Notes: a model not told the origin generated them from the sequence alone. A stretch of DNA of 64,000 nt from Thermomonas sp. (GCF_019104945.1 NZ_JAHRWW010000014.1:1-64000); one strand, 5' to 3'. Counted from the stretch's first letter, positions 46,852 to 55,675 are shown. A program made the numbers and translations.

Positions 46852-47514
46852 ATGAGCGAGCCGTTGACCCTGTATTCCTATTGGCGCTCCAGTGCAGCCT
46901 ACCGGGTGCGTATTGGGTTGAATCTAAAGGGGCTGGAATACAACATCGTTCCGGTGCATTTGGTCCAAGGGGGCGGGCAGCAGCACGCGGAAAGCTATCG
47001 CCAAATGAATCCGCAAGAGCTGGTGCCAACACTTAGCCACGGCCAGCGTCAGCTCACTCAGTCGCTGGCCATCTTGGAATATCTCGACGAAGTTTGGCCG
47101 GAGCCTTCGCTACTCCCGGCCACCGCACGCGAGCGCCAGAGGGCGCGTGAATTGGCGCTGCTGGTGGCCTGCGATGTGCATCCACTGAATAATTTGCGGG
47201 TGCTGCAGTATTTTGACCGCGAGTGGAACGTGCCGCAGCCGGAGCGCGATGGCTGGGTGCGGCACTGGATCGAAACCGGGTTTGCGGCGCTGGAAGCCAT
47301 GTTGGATGGGCACCCGTCAACCGGTGAGTTTTGCGAAGGGAATGCGCCAACACTAGCCGACTGCTGCCTAGTTCCACAGGTCTATAACGCTAGGCGCTAT
47401 GGCGTTGAGATGGGCGCGTATCCCACGATTGCGCGCATCGAGGCGCACTGCCTCACACTGCCGGCCTTTGATGCGGCGCGCCCGGAACATCAGCCGGACG
47501 CGCCTGCGGTGTAG
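46852..47514 (+). CDS. maiA: Maleylacetoacetate isomerase
   Basis: Glutathione-dependent cis-trans isomerase of the GST zeta class; 220 residues. The signature SYWRSSAAYRVRIGLNLKG lies at the N-terminus, QSLAILEYLDEVWPEPSLLP is the glutathione site, and TLADCCLVPQVYNARRYGVE is in the C-terminal helical domain. ATG 46852 follows TAAGG at 8 bases; the GTG at 46843 overlaps that site. It follows the fumarylacetoacetase gene by 54 bases and probably shares its transcript. Confidence 0.95.
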   Translation: MSEPLTLYSYWRSSAAYRVRIGLNLKGLEYNIVPVHLVQGGGQQHAESYRQMNPQELVPTLSHGQRQLTQSLAILEYLDEVWPEPSLLPATARERQRARELALLVACDVHPLNNLRVLQYFDREWNVPQPERDGWVRHWIETGFAALEAMLDGHPSTGEFCEGNAPTLADCCLVPQVYNARRYGVEMGAYPTIARIEAHCLTLPAFDAARPEHQPDAPAV

Positions 47515-47521
47515 CGCGAGG

Positions 47522-48619
47522 TTAGAACACGTCGGCGTAAGGGTCGTGTTCGGCGCCAGAGCCTTCGGATAGGCGGAACTTCAACGCGAGGCCATCGCGT
47601 GAATCGGCCGCTTTGAGCGCCTCTTCCATTTCGATACGGCCTTCCTTGTAGAGCCGGAACAGGCACTGATCGAAACTCTGCATGCCGTCTTGCAGCGAGT
47701 TTTCCATCGCCAATTTAACTTCATGCACTTGGCCGCGGCGCAGTAGGTCGCGGATCATCGGCGTGTTGATCAGTACCTCGGTGGCGGGCATGCGGCGCCC
47801 GTCAACGCCCACTACAAGGCGCTGGCTCACCACGGCCTTTAGATTGAGGGCGAGGTTCATCAGCACGTTCTTGTGCGCACCTTCGGGGAAGAAGTTGAGC
47901 ACGCGCTCGATGGTCTGGTCGGCGTTATTCGAGTGCAAGGTGGCAAGGCAGATATGCCCGGTTTCAGCGAACGCGATCGCCGCCTCCATCGTCTCCGCGT
48001 CGCGGATTTCGCCGATGAGGATCACGTCGGGTGCTTCACGCATCGCATTTTTTAGCGCAGCGTGGAAGCTGTGCGTATCCAGCCCCACTTCGCGCTGGTT
48101 AACGACCGAAAGTTTATGCCGGTGCAGGTATTCGATCGGGTCTTCGATGGTCAGAATATGGCCGGGGCTGGTGCTGTTGCGGTGGTCGATCATCGACGCC
48201 AGCGTGGTGGATTTACCCGAGCCGGTAGAGCCAACGATCAGCACCAATCCACGCGGTGCCATGATGATGTCCTTCAGCACCGGCGGCAGCTGCAGCTCTT
48301 CAATTGTAGGAATGACGCTGCGGATGGTACGAATCACCATGCCCACCTCACCGCGCTGCTGAAACACATTCACGCGGAAGCGGCTGCAGCCGGGTACCGA
48401 AATCGCCATGTTGAGCTCTTTTTCGCGCTCAAACTCGTCGATTTGCGCCTGATCCATTAGAGAATAAGCAATGGCTTTGCATTCCCCGGGTGCCAGTGGT
48501 GCATCGCTCATGGGCTGCAGGATGCCTTCCACCTTGATGCCAACGGGCGCACCGGTGGACAAAAACATGTCAGAGGCGTCTTTTTCCGCCATAAGCTTGA
48601 AGTAATAGTTGATATCCAT
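47522..48619 (-). CDS. pilU: Type IV pilus retraction ATPase PilU
   Basis: Hexameric AAA+ motor that helps PilT depolymerise pilin during twitching; 365 residues. It has Walker A IVGSTGSGKSTTLASMI, an Asp box around ILTIEDPIEYLHRHKLS, Walker B VILIGEIRDAETMEAAIAFA, and the His box FAETGHICLATLHSNNADQT. The QPMSDAPLAPGECKAIAYSL region and the C-terminus fit PilU better than PilT; no pilT is in the window. ATG 48619 follows GGGGACAAG. Divergent from the OmpA-like gene. Confidence 0.93.
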   Translation of the reverse strand: MDINYYFKLMAEKDASDMFLSTGAPVGIKVEGILQPMSDAPLAPGECKAIAYSLMDQAQIDEFEREKELNMAISVPGCSRFRVNVFQQRGEVGMVIRTIRSVIPTIEELQLPPVLKDIIMAPRGLVLIVGSTGSGKSTTLASMIDHRNSTSPGHILTIEDPIEYLHRHKLSVVNQREVGLDTHSFHAALKNAMREAPDVILIGEIRDAETMEAAIAFAETGHICLATLHSNNADQTIERVLNFFPEGAHKNVLMNLALNLKAVVSQRLVVGVDGRRMPATEVLINTPMIRDLLRRGQVHEVKLAMENSLQDGMQSFDQCLFRLYKEGRIEMEEALKAADSRDGLALKFRLSEGSGAEHDPYADVF

Positions 48620-48687
48620 TCTTGTCCCCAAATCATCATTGACGTTGCATCAGCGGCGGCGAGTTTCCACAATGGGGCATCTGCCGG

Positions 48688-49938
48688 ATGAAACGACTTC
48701 CCATGCCAATTAGCTTCGCACAATTTCGCGTCACGCTGTATGCCCCCCTCGTCAGCACTGCGCTGTTGGTCACAGGTTGCGCCACACTGCCGCCGCCAAC
48801 AGCCGAGTTGAGTGCGGCGCAGCAAGCGGTGATGCGCGCCGAGGCCGTGGATGCCGACCAGTACGCGCCGGAGGCGCTGCAACAGGCGCAGACAGCGCTA
48901 CAGCAGGCGCAGGCGGCGTTTACACGCGGCAAGAACGACGATGCGCGCGGCGCGGCTGTGGAAGCCTCAGCCAGTGGCGATATGGCACGTGTGCGCAGCG
49001 AAGCGGCGCGGGTGCGGGCGGAATACCAGCAACGTTTCGATGAAGTGGCCACCCTGCAGGCGCGTTTACACCAAGAAGTGGCGCAAACAGGCGGCGTTCC
49101 GCTGGATATTGCGGTGGCGGGGGCGAGTGATGAGCAGAAACTGCAGGCCTTGGATGCCGACCCTCGCTTGAATCCGTTTGCTCAGTTTGAACGATTACAG
49201 GCGCGGCAGGCGGTGGCGGCACTAGCAACCGTGAAGCGCCGTGATCTAAATGCCGCACTGACGCTGGCGCAGCGCCGTGTTGAAGTAGCAGGGCTGGCCG
49301 CACGCGTAGAAGCCACGCGGCGCGAGATTGAACGGCTTGAGCGTGAGCGTAGCGAGCTATTGGTGGAGGCGAGCCGTCGCGATGCCGATAAGGCGCGCGC
49401 TGAAACGGAGAAACTGCGCCTGCAGGCGCAGCTGGACGCAGAAGAGGCCGCCCGCCAGCAGGCGCAGGCCGAACAAGCCCAACAGCAAGAAGAAGTGCGC
49501 GCGGCACGGGCGCGTGAAGAAGCATTGGCCCGTAAAGAAGCGGAACTGGTCTCGGGGGCGAAATTGCCGCCGATGCAGGCAACCGATCAAGGCAACGTAT
49601 TCACCTTTTCAGGTGCGGCCTTTGCCAGCGGAAAAGCGCAGCTCACCAAGGCGGCCGCCGCCAGCGTCAAGGCGCTGGGGCTGTATGTGAACGCGCTGCC
49701 GGGGCGCACGGCGCAGGTGGTTGGGCATACCGATAGCCAAGGCGACGCAGCGGCGAATCAGAACCTATCAGAGCAGCGCGCGCAGCAAGTGCGTGCGGGG
49801 CTTGTGGCAGCGGGCCTGAAGCGTGATCGGGTCACCGCACGCGGGGCAGGATCGGCCGAGCCGGTTGCCGACAACACCACGGCTGCAGGCCGCGCGAAGA
49901 ATCGCCGGGTGGAAGTGGTTGTGCAAAATAATCTTTGA
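48688..49938 (+). CDS. OmpA-domain lipoprotein with coiled coil
   Basis: A 416-residue outer-membrane lipoprotein. The signal peptide ends in the lipobox LVTGC. A DUF4398-like helical region follows (QQAVMRAEAVDADQYAPEAL), then a long Ala/Glu/Arg/Gln coiled coil (about residues 60-290). The C-terminal OmpA peptidoglycan-binding domain (about 300-416) has AQVVGHTDSQGDAAANQNLS and RAKNRRVEVVV. It probably tethers outer membrane to cell wall. ATG 48703 is an alternative start. Confidence 0.88.
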   Translation: MKRLPMPISFAQFRVTLYAPLVSTALLVTGCATLPPPTAELSAAQQAVMRAEAVDADQYAPEALQQAQTALQQAQAAFTRGKNDDARGAAVEASASGDMARVRSEAARVRAEYQQRFDEVATLQARLHQEVAQTGGVPLDIAVAGASDEQKLQALDADPRLNPFAQFERLQARQAVAALATVKRRDLNAALTLAQRRVEVAGLAARVEATRREIERLERERSELLVEASRRDADKARAETEKLRLQAQLDAEEAARQQAQAEQAQQQEEVRAARAREEALARKEAELVSGAKLPPMQATDQGNVFTFSGAAFASGKAQLTKAAAASVKALGLYVNALPGRTAQVVGHTDSQGDAAANQNLSEQRAQQVRAGLVAAGLKRDRVTARGAGSAEPVADNTTAAGRAKNRRVEVVVQNNL

Positions 49939-50001
49939 GAACAATAAGTTAACTTCTTGGGAAGGAAAAGTTTAGGCGCACTGTTTTTGTTGCAAAAAGG
50001 C

Positions 50002-50030
50002 TTGCCAAGCCTCCGCAACAGGCGTAGGGT
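50002..50030 (+). promoter_or_regulatory. Promoter of candidate small RNA
   Basis: TTGCCA (50002-50007), a 17-base spacer, TAGGGT (50025-50030). The expected transcript start is near 50037, and no start codon with a ribosome site follows before the terminator. Confidence 0.5.
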
Positions 50031-50036
50031 CAGATA

Positions 50037-50160
50037 CCCGGACGGTCTCATTTTCCTGCACCGTTCGGCCGGAGGTCGGCCGATGCCAGATGTGTTCGAC
50101 AATTTCGAAGAATCGCTTTCAAAAACGCCCCGCGCGCTCGTGTGCCGGGGCGTTTTTGTT
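50037..50160 (+). ncRNA. Candidate small RNA between OmpA-like and DUF465 genes
   Basis: A promoter-like sequence and a strong terminator (AAAACGCCCC 50122-50131 with 50147-50156, then a T-run) define a transcript of about 120 bases with no plausible gene. It folds into a hairpin closed by ACGGT/ACCGT near the 5' end, a second stem GGCCG/CGGCC, and the terminator. It is not a family I recognise. It could also be a leader with conditional termination for the DUF465 gene, which starts 59 bases after the terminator. Confidence 0.5.
50122..50157 (+). terminator. Intrinsic terminator before the DUF465 gene
   Basis: Ten-base stem AAAACGCCCC with its complement and a run of five T residues; the loop is about 15 bases. 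Probable 3' end of the candidate small RNA. Confidence 0.85.
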
Positions 50161-50218
50161 TCCCCACGCGCAGCGCCGAATTCCGGCAAGCGCATTCTTG
50201 AGTCAGGAGGTTTTCATC

Positions 50219-50434
50219 ATGTTCGAAGCGCAACCGCAGGCTGATGTCGAGGCGTTGATGAAGGTAAACAGCGAATTTCGCCAACTGTACTTCAGGCACA
50301 AAGAGCTGGATAAGCAGGTGATGGATGCAGAGCTTGGCGTACTGCCAATTGATGACACCACGTTAGGCCAGATGAAACGCGAAAAGCTTGTGGCCAAGCA
50401 GCGTTTGCTGCAAATGTACGAACGCGCAAATTAA
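50219..50434 (+). CDS. DUF465/YdcH-family small protein
   Basis: A 71-residue, highly charged, mostly helical protein with no signal peptide; EFRQLYFRHKELDKQVMDAE and LGQMKREKLVAKQRLLQMYE match the YdcH pattern. Function is not established. A perfect AGGAGG lies 9 bases before the ATG at 50219, fixing the start. Confidence 0.88.
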   Translation: MFEAQPQADVEALMKVNSEFRQLYFRHKELDKQVMDAELGVLPIDDTTLGQMKREKLVAKQRLLQMYERAN

Positions 50435-50580
50435 GCGCACGCGGGGCGGCGCAATGCCGCCTTGAGCTTCGCCTGCGGGTGGTGGCGGTGTCCTCGTTCG
50501 CCGTCGCCACTCGCGGGGTGATGTTCAGATCAAACGGGCGGCGGATGGTAACCTATGCAGGTTTCATCACAGGCACCGCC

Positions 50581-51006
50581 ATGAGCACAATTTCTTCGGA
50601 TCAAACAACGCCGCAGCACGGCGATTTGCGCGACTTGATCCCGCACCCGTTTTCAGCGGCGGGCACCGTTGTAGTGGGGCCGCAAGACACCTTGATTGCG
50701 GCATGGCAGAAGATGCAGCAGCACGGCATCAGCCAGCTGCCGGTGATGGAAGGCGAACGCATCGTGGGCATGTTGGATGAGTCCGACGTGCTGCTGCATG
50801 TCTATGGCGATGAAGCGCGCTTCCACGAACCGGTGGTTGAAGCCATGGTCAGTAAGCTTGATAAGGTCAATATGGCCGCCCCCATAGAAGTGCTGCTGCC
50901 GGTATTCGACCGTGGGCATGTCGCCATCGTGATGAACGGCGAGCAGTTTGTGGGGTTGGTGACCAGGATTGATTTGCTGAATTATTTGCGTAGCAAAGTC
51001 GGTTGA
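50581..51006 (+). CDS. Orphan CBS-domain protein resembling the C-terminus of cystathionine beta-synthase
   Basis: A 141-residue protein with a pair of CBS motifs (TVVVGPQDTLIAAWQKMQQH, SQLPVMEGERIVGMLDESDV, and a second ending EQFVGLVTRIDLLNYLRSKV). The order and wording match the regulatory C-terminal part of bacterial cystathionine beta-synthase, but the PLP catalytic domain is absent and the 146 bases before the start show no remnant of it. In Xanthomonas the LPS locus borders sulphur-amino-acid genes, so this may be the remnant left when the locus was exchanged. The last 15 bases are repeated at 56572-56586. A free-standing adenylate-sensing protein is the alternative. Confidence 0.75.
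   Translation: MSTISSDQTTPQHGDLRDLIPHPFSAAGTVVVGPQDTLIAAWQKMQQHGISQLPVMEGERIVGMLDESDVLLHVYGDEARFHEPVVEAMVSKLDKVNMAAPIEVLLPVFDRGHVAIVMNGEQFVGLVTRIDLLNYLRSKVG
50992..51006 (+). repeat. 15-bp direct repeat, left copy (3' end of CBS-domain gene)
   Basis: AGCAAAGTCGGTTGA encodes the last residues SKVG and the stop of the CBS-domain gene. An identical copy at 56572-56586 marks the far side of the O-antigen block. Confidence 0.7.
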
Positions 51007-51097
51007 CGGAGCATTTTCTTTTTATGCAGCTTGACTGTGGTGATAGTTGCGAGCAAGGCAACATCGTTATTGATTCTTCGGCTCGGGAAGGATACGG

Positions 51098-51916
51098 GTG
51101 GTGAAATATCTCTCAGCACTTCTGGCGCCGTTTCTGGCGTTGGTTAGGGACAGGGCGTTGATCTTGGAGTTGACTCGTCGCGAAGTGGATGGCCGCTACC
51201 GCGGCGCCAGCCTAGGCGTGCTCTGGTCCTTGGTCAGTCCATTTTTGCTGTTATGCATCTACACGATCGCTTTTGGTACGGTGATGGGCGGGCGCTGGCC
51301 GGAAGTACAGGCGGCTGGGACGCCGTTTTCCATCATCATGTTCGCTGGGATGATCCCCTATTTCGTGCTTTCCGAATGCATGATCCGTTCGCCGGAACTG
51401 GTGGTCGGCAATCCTTCCTATGTGAAGCGTGTGGTGTTTCCGCTGGAAATCCTGCCATGGCCGATGCTGCTGTCGGCATTGTTCCACTGCCTGATGAATG
51501 TGCTGGTATTCGTGATAATGCGCTTGGTGATGCAACATGATTTTGAATGGACGATTATCTATTTGCCATTTGTCATCCTGCCGATTGCAGTGCTTGGGTT
51601 GGGCATGGCTTGGTTCCTAGCATCAATCTCGGTGTATTTTCGCGACGTGCGGCAGGTGGTCGGGCTGGCAAGCATGGCGCTACTGTTTCTGTCGTCGGCA
51701 ATGATTCCAACGGCGACGGTACCAGAGAAATACCGTGTGATCTTCCAGCTGAATCCGGTTTCGTTCATCGTGGATCAGGTGCGGGCCGTGTTGATCTGGG
51801 GTACCCAGCCGGACTGGGCAGGGCTAGTCGGCTACATGCTGGGAGCAGTTGCGTTCATGTATGCAGGCTATACCTGGTTCATGTCGACGAAGCGTGGGTT
51901 CGCCGATGTCCTCTGA
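51098..51916 (+). CDS. wzm: O-antigen ABC transporter permease (Wzm)
   Basis: Inner-membrane ABC-2 permease of 272 residues with six hydrophobic helices. It exports undecaprenyl-linked O-polysaccharide with Wzt. Typical stretches are ELTRREVDGRYRGASLGVLW at the N-terminus and LNPVSFIVDQVRAVLIWGTQ near the end. GTG at 51098 and 51101 are both possible starts behind GAAGGA. It overlaps wzt by 11 bases. First gene after the conserved flank of the LPS locus. Confidence 0.92.
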   Translation: MVKYLSALLAPFLALVRDRALILELTRREVDGRYRGASLGVLWSLVSPFLLLCIYTIAFGTVMGGRWPEVQAAGTPFSIIMFAGMIPYFVLSECMIRSPELVVGNPSYVKRVVFPLEILPWPMLLSALFHCLMNVLVFVIMRLVMQHDFEWTIIYLPFVILPIAVLGLGMAWFLASISVYFRDVRQVVGLASMALLFLSSAMIPTATVPEKYRVIFQLNPVSFIVDQVRAVLIWGTQPDWAGLVGYMLGAVAFMYAGYTWFMSTKRGFADVL

Positions 51917-53255
51917 TGCAGCCGTCAAGATTTGTGGGGTCGGCAAGGTCTTTCCGATTTATGCCAAACCGCACCACAGGCTGCTGGAGATGCTGTCGCC
52001 GCGCGGCATGGAGCGTTTCCGCAGCGATTTTCATGCGCTGAAGGGTATCGACCTCGAAATTCGCAAGGGTCATACGGTTGGTATTGTCGGCCGCAATGGT
52101 TCGGGCAAGTCGACGTTACTGCAGATAATATGCGGTACCTTGGCGCCGACAACGGGTAGTGTGGAAGTAGTCGGTCGGCTTGCCGCGTTGCTGGAACTGG
52201 GGGCGGGTTTTAATCCTGAATTCACCGGATTGGAAAATGTCTACCTTAATGCGACAATCTTAGGCCTCGGGCGTAGTGAGATAGAGCAGCGACTAGATGA
52301 TATTCTTTCATTCGCTGACATTGGCAATTTCATTAACCAGCCTGTCAAGAATTATTCCAGCGGCATGTATGTACGGCTGGCTTTTGCGGTGGCGATCAAT
52401 GTCACACCGGAGGTTCTGGTGGTGGACGAGGCGCTGTCGGTTGGCGACGAGGCATTTCAGCGAAAGTGCTTTTCCCGAATCGAGAAAATTCGTGAAGCTG
52501 GGGCCACTGTGTTGTTCGTTTCGCATTCAGCGGGCACAGTGGTGGATCTTTGCGACCAAGCGATTCTGCTAGACGGTGGTGAGCTGTTGATGCAAGGTGC
52601 GCCTAAGCGAGTGGTGTCACTTTATCAGAAGCTGATCTATGCTCCCACCGAGCAGCAGTTGGAGATTCGTGAAGCCATTCGTTCCGACACGGAATCAGTA
52701 ATCGCTGCCCAAACTACCGAGTCGACAGCTGTGCCAGAGAAGGCGGTTAAAGAATCCACGAAGCTTGAGGCTTGGTACGATCCGCACTTGTTGCCGGCAT
52801 CGGTGATTGCATATCAAGATCGCGGAGCGACTATCGAAGACGCACACCTGAGCACGTTGAATGGAAGACGGGTCAATATGCTGGTCCATGGTGAGGAGTA
52901 TCTCTACACCTATAAAGTGAAGACCCGTCGGACGCTGTCGCGGGTGCGTTGCGGTATGATGATCCGGACGACCACCGGCATTGAGGTGGGGGGGGCGGCC
53001 ACTGATCCGGCGATGCCGCAAATGCAACTCGTATCTGCGGATGCGACGATCGAAGTGTGCTTCCGCATCCGATGTCTGCTCAACCCAGGTACGTATTTCC
53101 TCAATGCGGGTTGTCTGGCTGACACTGGTGCAATGGAGGAGTACATCGATCGGCGAGTGGATGTGGCGATGTTTCGTGTTATGCCCGACCACGCGATCCG
53201 GGCGACGGCACTAGTCGATCTTGTGATTGATGACAGCATAGAGTGGCGTACATGA
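51906..53255 (+). CDS. wzt: O-antigen ABC transporter ATPase with carbohydrate-binding C-terminus (Wzt)
   Basis: A 449-residue ATPase. Walker A is GRNGSGKST (residues 62-70), the signature is NYSSGMYVRLAFAVAI, and Walker B is VLVVDEALSVGDEAF. After about residue 250 comes a linker and then a beta-rich Wzt C-terminal domain (about 310-449; VNMLVHGEEYLYTYKVKTRR, GTYFLNAGCLADTGA), which in well-studied systems binds the polysaccharide's non-reducing end and so gates export. This implies chain termination by a capping group; the neighbouring sulfotransferase-like protein is a candidate capper. ATG 51906 overlaps wzm. Confidence 0.93.
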   Translation: MSSDAAVKICGVGKVFPIYAKPHHRLLEMLSPRGMERFRSDFHALKGIDLEIRKGHTVGIVGRNGSGKSTLLQIICGTLAPTTGSVEVVGRLAALLELGAGFNPEFTGLENVYLNATILGLGRSEIEQRLDDILSFADIGNFINQPVKNYSSGMYVRLAFAVAINVTPEVLVVDEALSVGDEAFQRKCFSRIEKIREAGATVLFVSHSAGTVVDLCDQAILLDGGELLMQGAPKRVVSLYQKLIYAPTEQQLEIREAIRSDTESVIAAQTTESTAVPEKAVKESTKLEAWYDPHLLPASVIAYQDRGATIEDAHLSTLNGRRVNMLVHGEEYLYTYKVKTRRTLSRVRCGMMIRTTTGIEVGGAATDPAMPQMQLVSADATIEVCFRIRCLLNPGTYFLNAGCLADTGAMEEYIDRRVDVAMFRVMPDHAIRATALVDLVIDDSIEWRT

Positions 53256-54478
53256 GCGGCAATACGGCCATCGCCCTTCTCATTGTTGGCATGCACCGCA
53301 GTGGCACGTCAGCAGTTGCTGGCAGTCTTGCGCGGCTGGGTATGCCATTGGGCGAACGCCTGCTTGCGGCTGGCGAAGATAATCCAAAGGGCTATTTCGA
53401 GCATGAAGATGCTGTTCGTCTAAACGATGCGCTGCTGGATGGTTTGAATCGAAGCTGGGATGACCCGCGTAACCTGCCGGATGACTGGATGCAGATGCCC
53501 GCCGCAGACGAAGCACGCATCGCGATTGACCGCTTGCTTGGGCGGGATTTTTCCGGTGTCGCGCTGTTCGCGTTGAAGGATCCGCGGATGTGCCGACTGC
53601 TCCCGCTGTGGCTTGAAGTATTACGAGCGGCGAATGTGGAGCCTCGTGTGCTGCTGGTGGTACGTCATCCGTTCGAAGTTGCAGCATCTCTGAGTAAACG
53701 AAATGCTTTTGCGCCTGCACTTTCCGAAATTCTTTGGCTGGAACACATGTTGGCGGCGGAACGGGATTCACGCGATTGCAGGCGTGCTGTCCTTAGTTAT
53801 GACGAGCTGATGGCAGCACCTCAAGACGCACTTCGTCATGTGGCGTCGGTACTTGATTTGGATGGGTTTTGTGCTTTGCGAGGCGGGGCTCTTTCGGAAT
53901 TCGTGTCCGCCAATGACCGGCATTTCTCCGGGGGAACGTTGCTGTCGCCGGGTAGCGATTACGACGATATCGCAGTTGATGCATTCAAGCTATTCACGCA
54001 GTTACCGCTGGACGTCTCGGATTTCGATGCTTTGCAGGCTCGGTTAAGCCTGAAAGTGTCGTCGGCATTGGAGCTGGTGAACGCATTGGCGGCACATGCA
54101 TTGCAGTCGAAGCGGGAGGCTGCAACTGGGATGGAGGCGTTTTCTAGGCTGGAGTCGCAGCTTAATGCGCAGATCGCATGGTCGAATGCTGCAGTGGTGG
54201 AGCGTGAAGCCTTGCAGGTGGAACTTGCGGAAACTCGTTCTTCATTGAACGCCCAGATCGCATGGTCGAATGCTGCAGTGGTGGAGCGTGAAGCCCTGCA
54301 GGCGGAACTGGCGAAAATGTGTTCGGTGCTGGCTGCACAGACCAAACGAGCCGCGAACCTAGAACTGACAATTTCCCGCTACGAGGCGACGCTGATCGGT
54401 CGCCTGCAACGCCGTTGGTTGATGTGGTGTGGCAACCGTCGGAATGGCAAAAAAACCAATAAGGACACGATGCAATGA
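53252..54478 (+). CDS. Sulfotransferase-like protein with coiled-coil C-terminus
   Basis: A 408-residue protein. The 5'-phosphosulphate loop is LLIVGMHRSGTSAVAG (Gly13-Ser20) and the 3'-phosphate site is VLLVVRHPFEVAASLSKRN, both normal for PAPS-dependent sulfotransferases. After about residue 270 the protein becomes a coiled coil containing an exact-looking 28-residue tandem duplication (residues 304-331 and 332-359). ATGA overlaps join it to wzt and to the following glycosyltransferase. It may sulphate or cap the O-chain, with the coiled coil acting as a length ruler; this role is inference. Confidence 0.8.
   Translation: MSGNTAIALLIVGMHRSGTSAVAGSLARLGMPLGERLLAAGEDNPKGYFEHEDAVRLNDALLDGLNRSWDDPRNLPDDWMQMPAADEARIAIDRLLGRDFSGVALFALKDPRMCRLLPLWLEVLRAANVEPRVLLVVRHPFEVAASLSKRNAFAPALSEILWLEHMLAAERDSRDCRRAVLSYDELMAAPQDALRHVASVLDLDGFCALRGGALSEFVSANDRHFSGGTLLSPGSDYDDIAVDAFKLFTQLPLDVSDFDALQARLSLKVSSALELVNALAAHALQSKREAATGMEAFSRLESQLNAQIAWSNAAVVEREALQVELAETRSSLNAQIAWSNAAVVEREALQAELAKMCSVLAAQTKRAANLELTISRYEATLIGRLQRRWLMWCGNRRNGKKTNKDTMQ
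54161..54328 (+). repeat. 84-bp tandem repeat inside the sulfotransferase gene
   Basis: Two units (54161-54244 and 54245-54328), each encoding 28 residues beginning LNAQIAWSNAAVVEREALQ. A stretch of about 40 bases in the middle is identical between units. Unit length is a multiple of three and of the heptad repeat (4 x 7), so gain or loss keeps both frame and coiled-coil register. Confidence 0.85.
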
Positions 54479-55596
54479 TTTTCTATACTTCTATCTGTAC
54501 GAACTACTTGCCGAAGGCGATGGCGCTTGCCGAGTCGGTTAAGGCACATTGTCGTGATGCGACTTTCGTGTTGTGCCTCGTGGAGCGGGAAATTCCGCAG
54601 ATCGCTCGCGATTTCCCGCATTTCGATGACATCATCCTTGCCAAGGATGCGGGCTGGGATAACTTCGATCAGTTCATGTTCCGGCATTCCATCGTCGAAG
54701 CCTCCACCGCCGTCAAGCCACAATTCCTGCGGTACCTGATCGAAGCGCTGTTCCCGGAACAGGATAAGTTCGTCTATCTGGATCCCGACGTGTTGGTCTA
54801 TGGCGAGTTCGTCGAGCTGGAGGCGTTACTGGATCGGGAATCGATCGTAGTCTGTCCGCACCTGCTGCACCCAGGCAACATCGATATGGAGATCAGCTCG
54901 CTGGCACATGGCAGCTACAATCTAGGGTTTCTAGCCGTCAGGCGCAGCGGCAACGCGAAGCGTTTTCTGGACTGGTGGGCCGAACGTCTGTTCCTGTTCT
55001 GCTATGACGACAAGAGCCGTGGCATCTTTACCGACCAGAAGTGGATCGACTTGGCGCCGTCATTCTTCGACGTGCATATCTTCAAGCACCACGGCTACGA
55101 TTTTGCTACGTGGTCGCTGCTTGGCAGCGATTTGCGCGTGACGGATGGCGATGGCTATGTGGTAAATGGAGATCCGCTGCGTTTCATCCATTTCTCCGGG
55201 TTGGATTCGGGCACCATTGATAAGGCGATTAGCTGGTGGCTGACACCGGATAACCGTGATACGTTCGTAGCGCTATATGCGGAATACCGCGCATTGCTGA
55301 AGCGACATGGCCAAGCAAGTCTGGGTAAAACGCCATGGAGCTATGCAAATTACGCTGATGGTCGGGCAATTGCGAGAGAAGCGCGAGTGGCCTATCGCGC
55401 GTCAGACCTGTGGGTGCGTATTCCAGAACCGTTCTCTGCAAGTGATGCGGCGATCATGGATGCTGCGCCGACTGACGTTAGGAATGGAGTAGTAGACGTT
55501 GAGTTTGGCATTCTCGATCGCATCAGTCGATCGGTACGTGAGGTTGGCCTAGGGGCTACGGTGGGGAAGGCTGTTCGCAAGGTTTTCGGCCCCTGA
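54475..55596 (+). CDS. GT8-like glycosyltransferase
   Basis: A 373-residue nucleotide-sugar-dependent transferase. The GT-A fold is suggested by MIFYTSICTNYLPKAMALAE, the metal-binding DxD in KFVYLDPDVLVYGEFVEL, and the acceptor-side region LDWWAERLFLFCYDD with FTDQKWIDLAPSFFD. FIHFSGLDSG is a late conserved block in this group. Sugar specificity is unknown. Translationally coupled to the sulfotransferase-like gene (ATGA at 54475-54478). Confidence 0.82.
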   Translation: MIFYTSICTNYLPKAMALAESVKAHCRDATFVLCLVEREIPQIARDFPHFDDIILAKDAGWDNFDQFMFRHSIVEASTAVKPQFLRYLIEALFPEQDKFVYLDPDVLVYGEFVELEALLDRESIVVCPHLLHPGNIDMEISSLAHGSYNLGFLAVRRSGNAKRFLDWWAERLFLFCYDDKSRGIFTDQKWIDLAPSFFDVHIFKHHGYDFATWSLLGSDLRVTDGDGYVVNGDPLRFIHFSGLDSGTIDKAISWWLTPDNRDTFVALYAEYRALLKRHGQASLGKTPWSYANYADGRAIAREARVAYRASDLWVRIPEPFSASDAAIMDAAPTDVRNGVVDVEFGILDRISRSVREVGLGATVGKAVRKVFGP

Positions 55597-55675
55597 TTAG
55601 ACATGACGGTGATGAGATGCTGCGAACGAAGAGGAGTACGTCATTGGGTCGCTCAATTGAAGCTGGTGGCGTAGG

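Noticed and set aside
51024..51104. 26-codon upstream frame overlapping the wzm start
   Set aside because: Possible leader peptide, but no ribosome site or conservation can be shown from one sequence.
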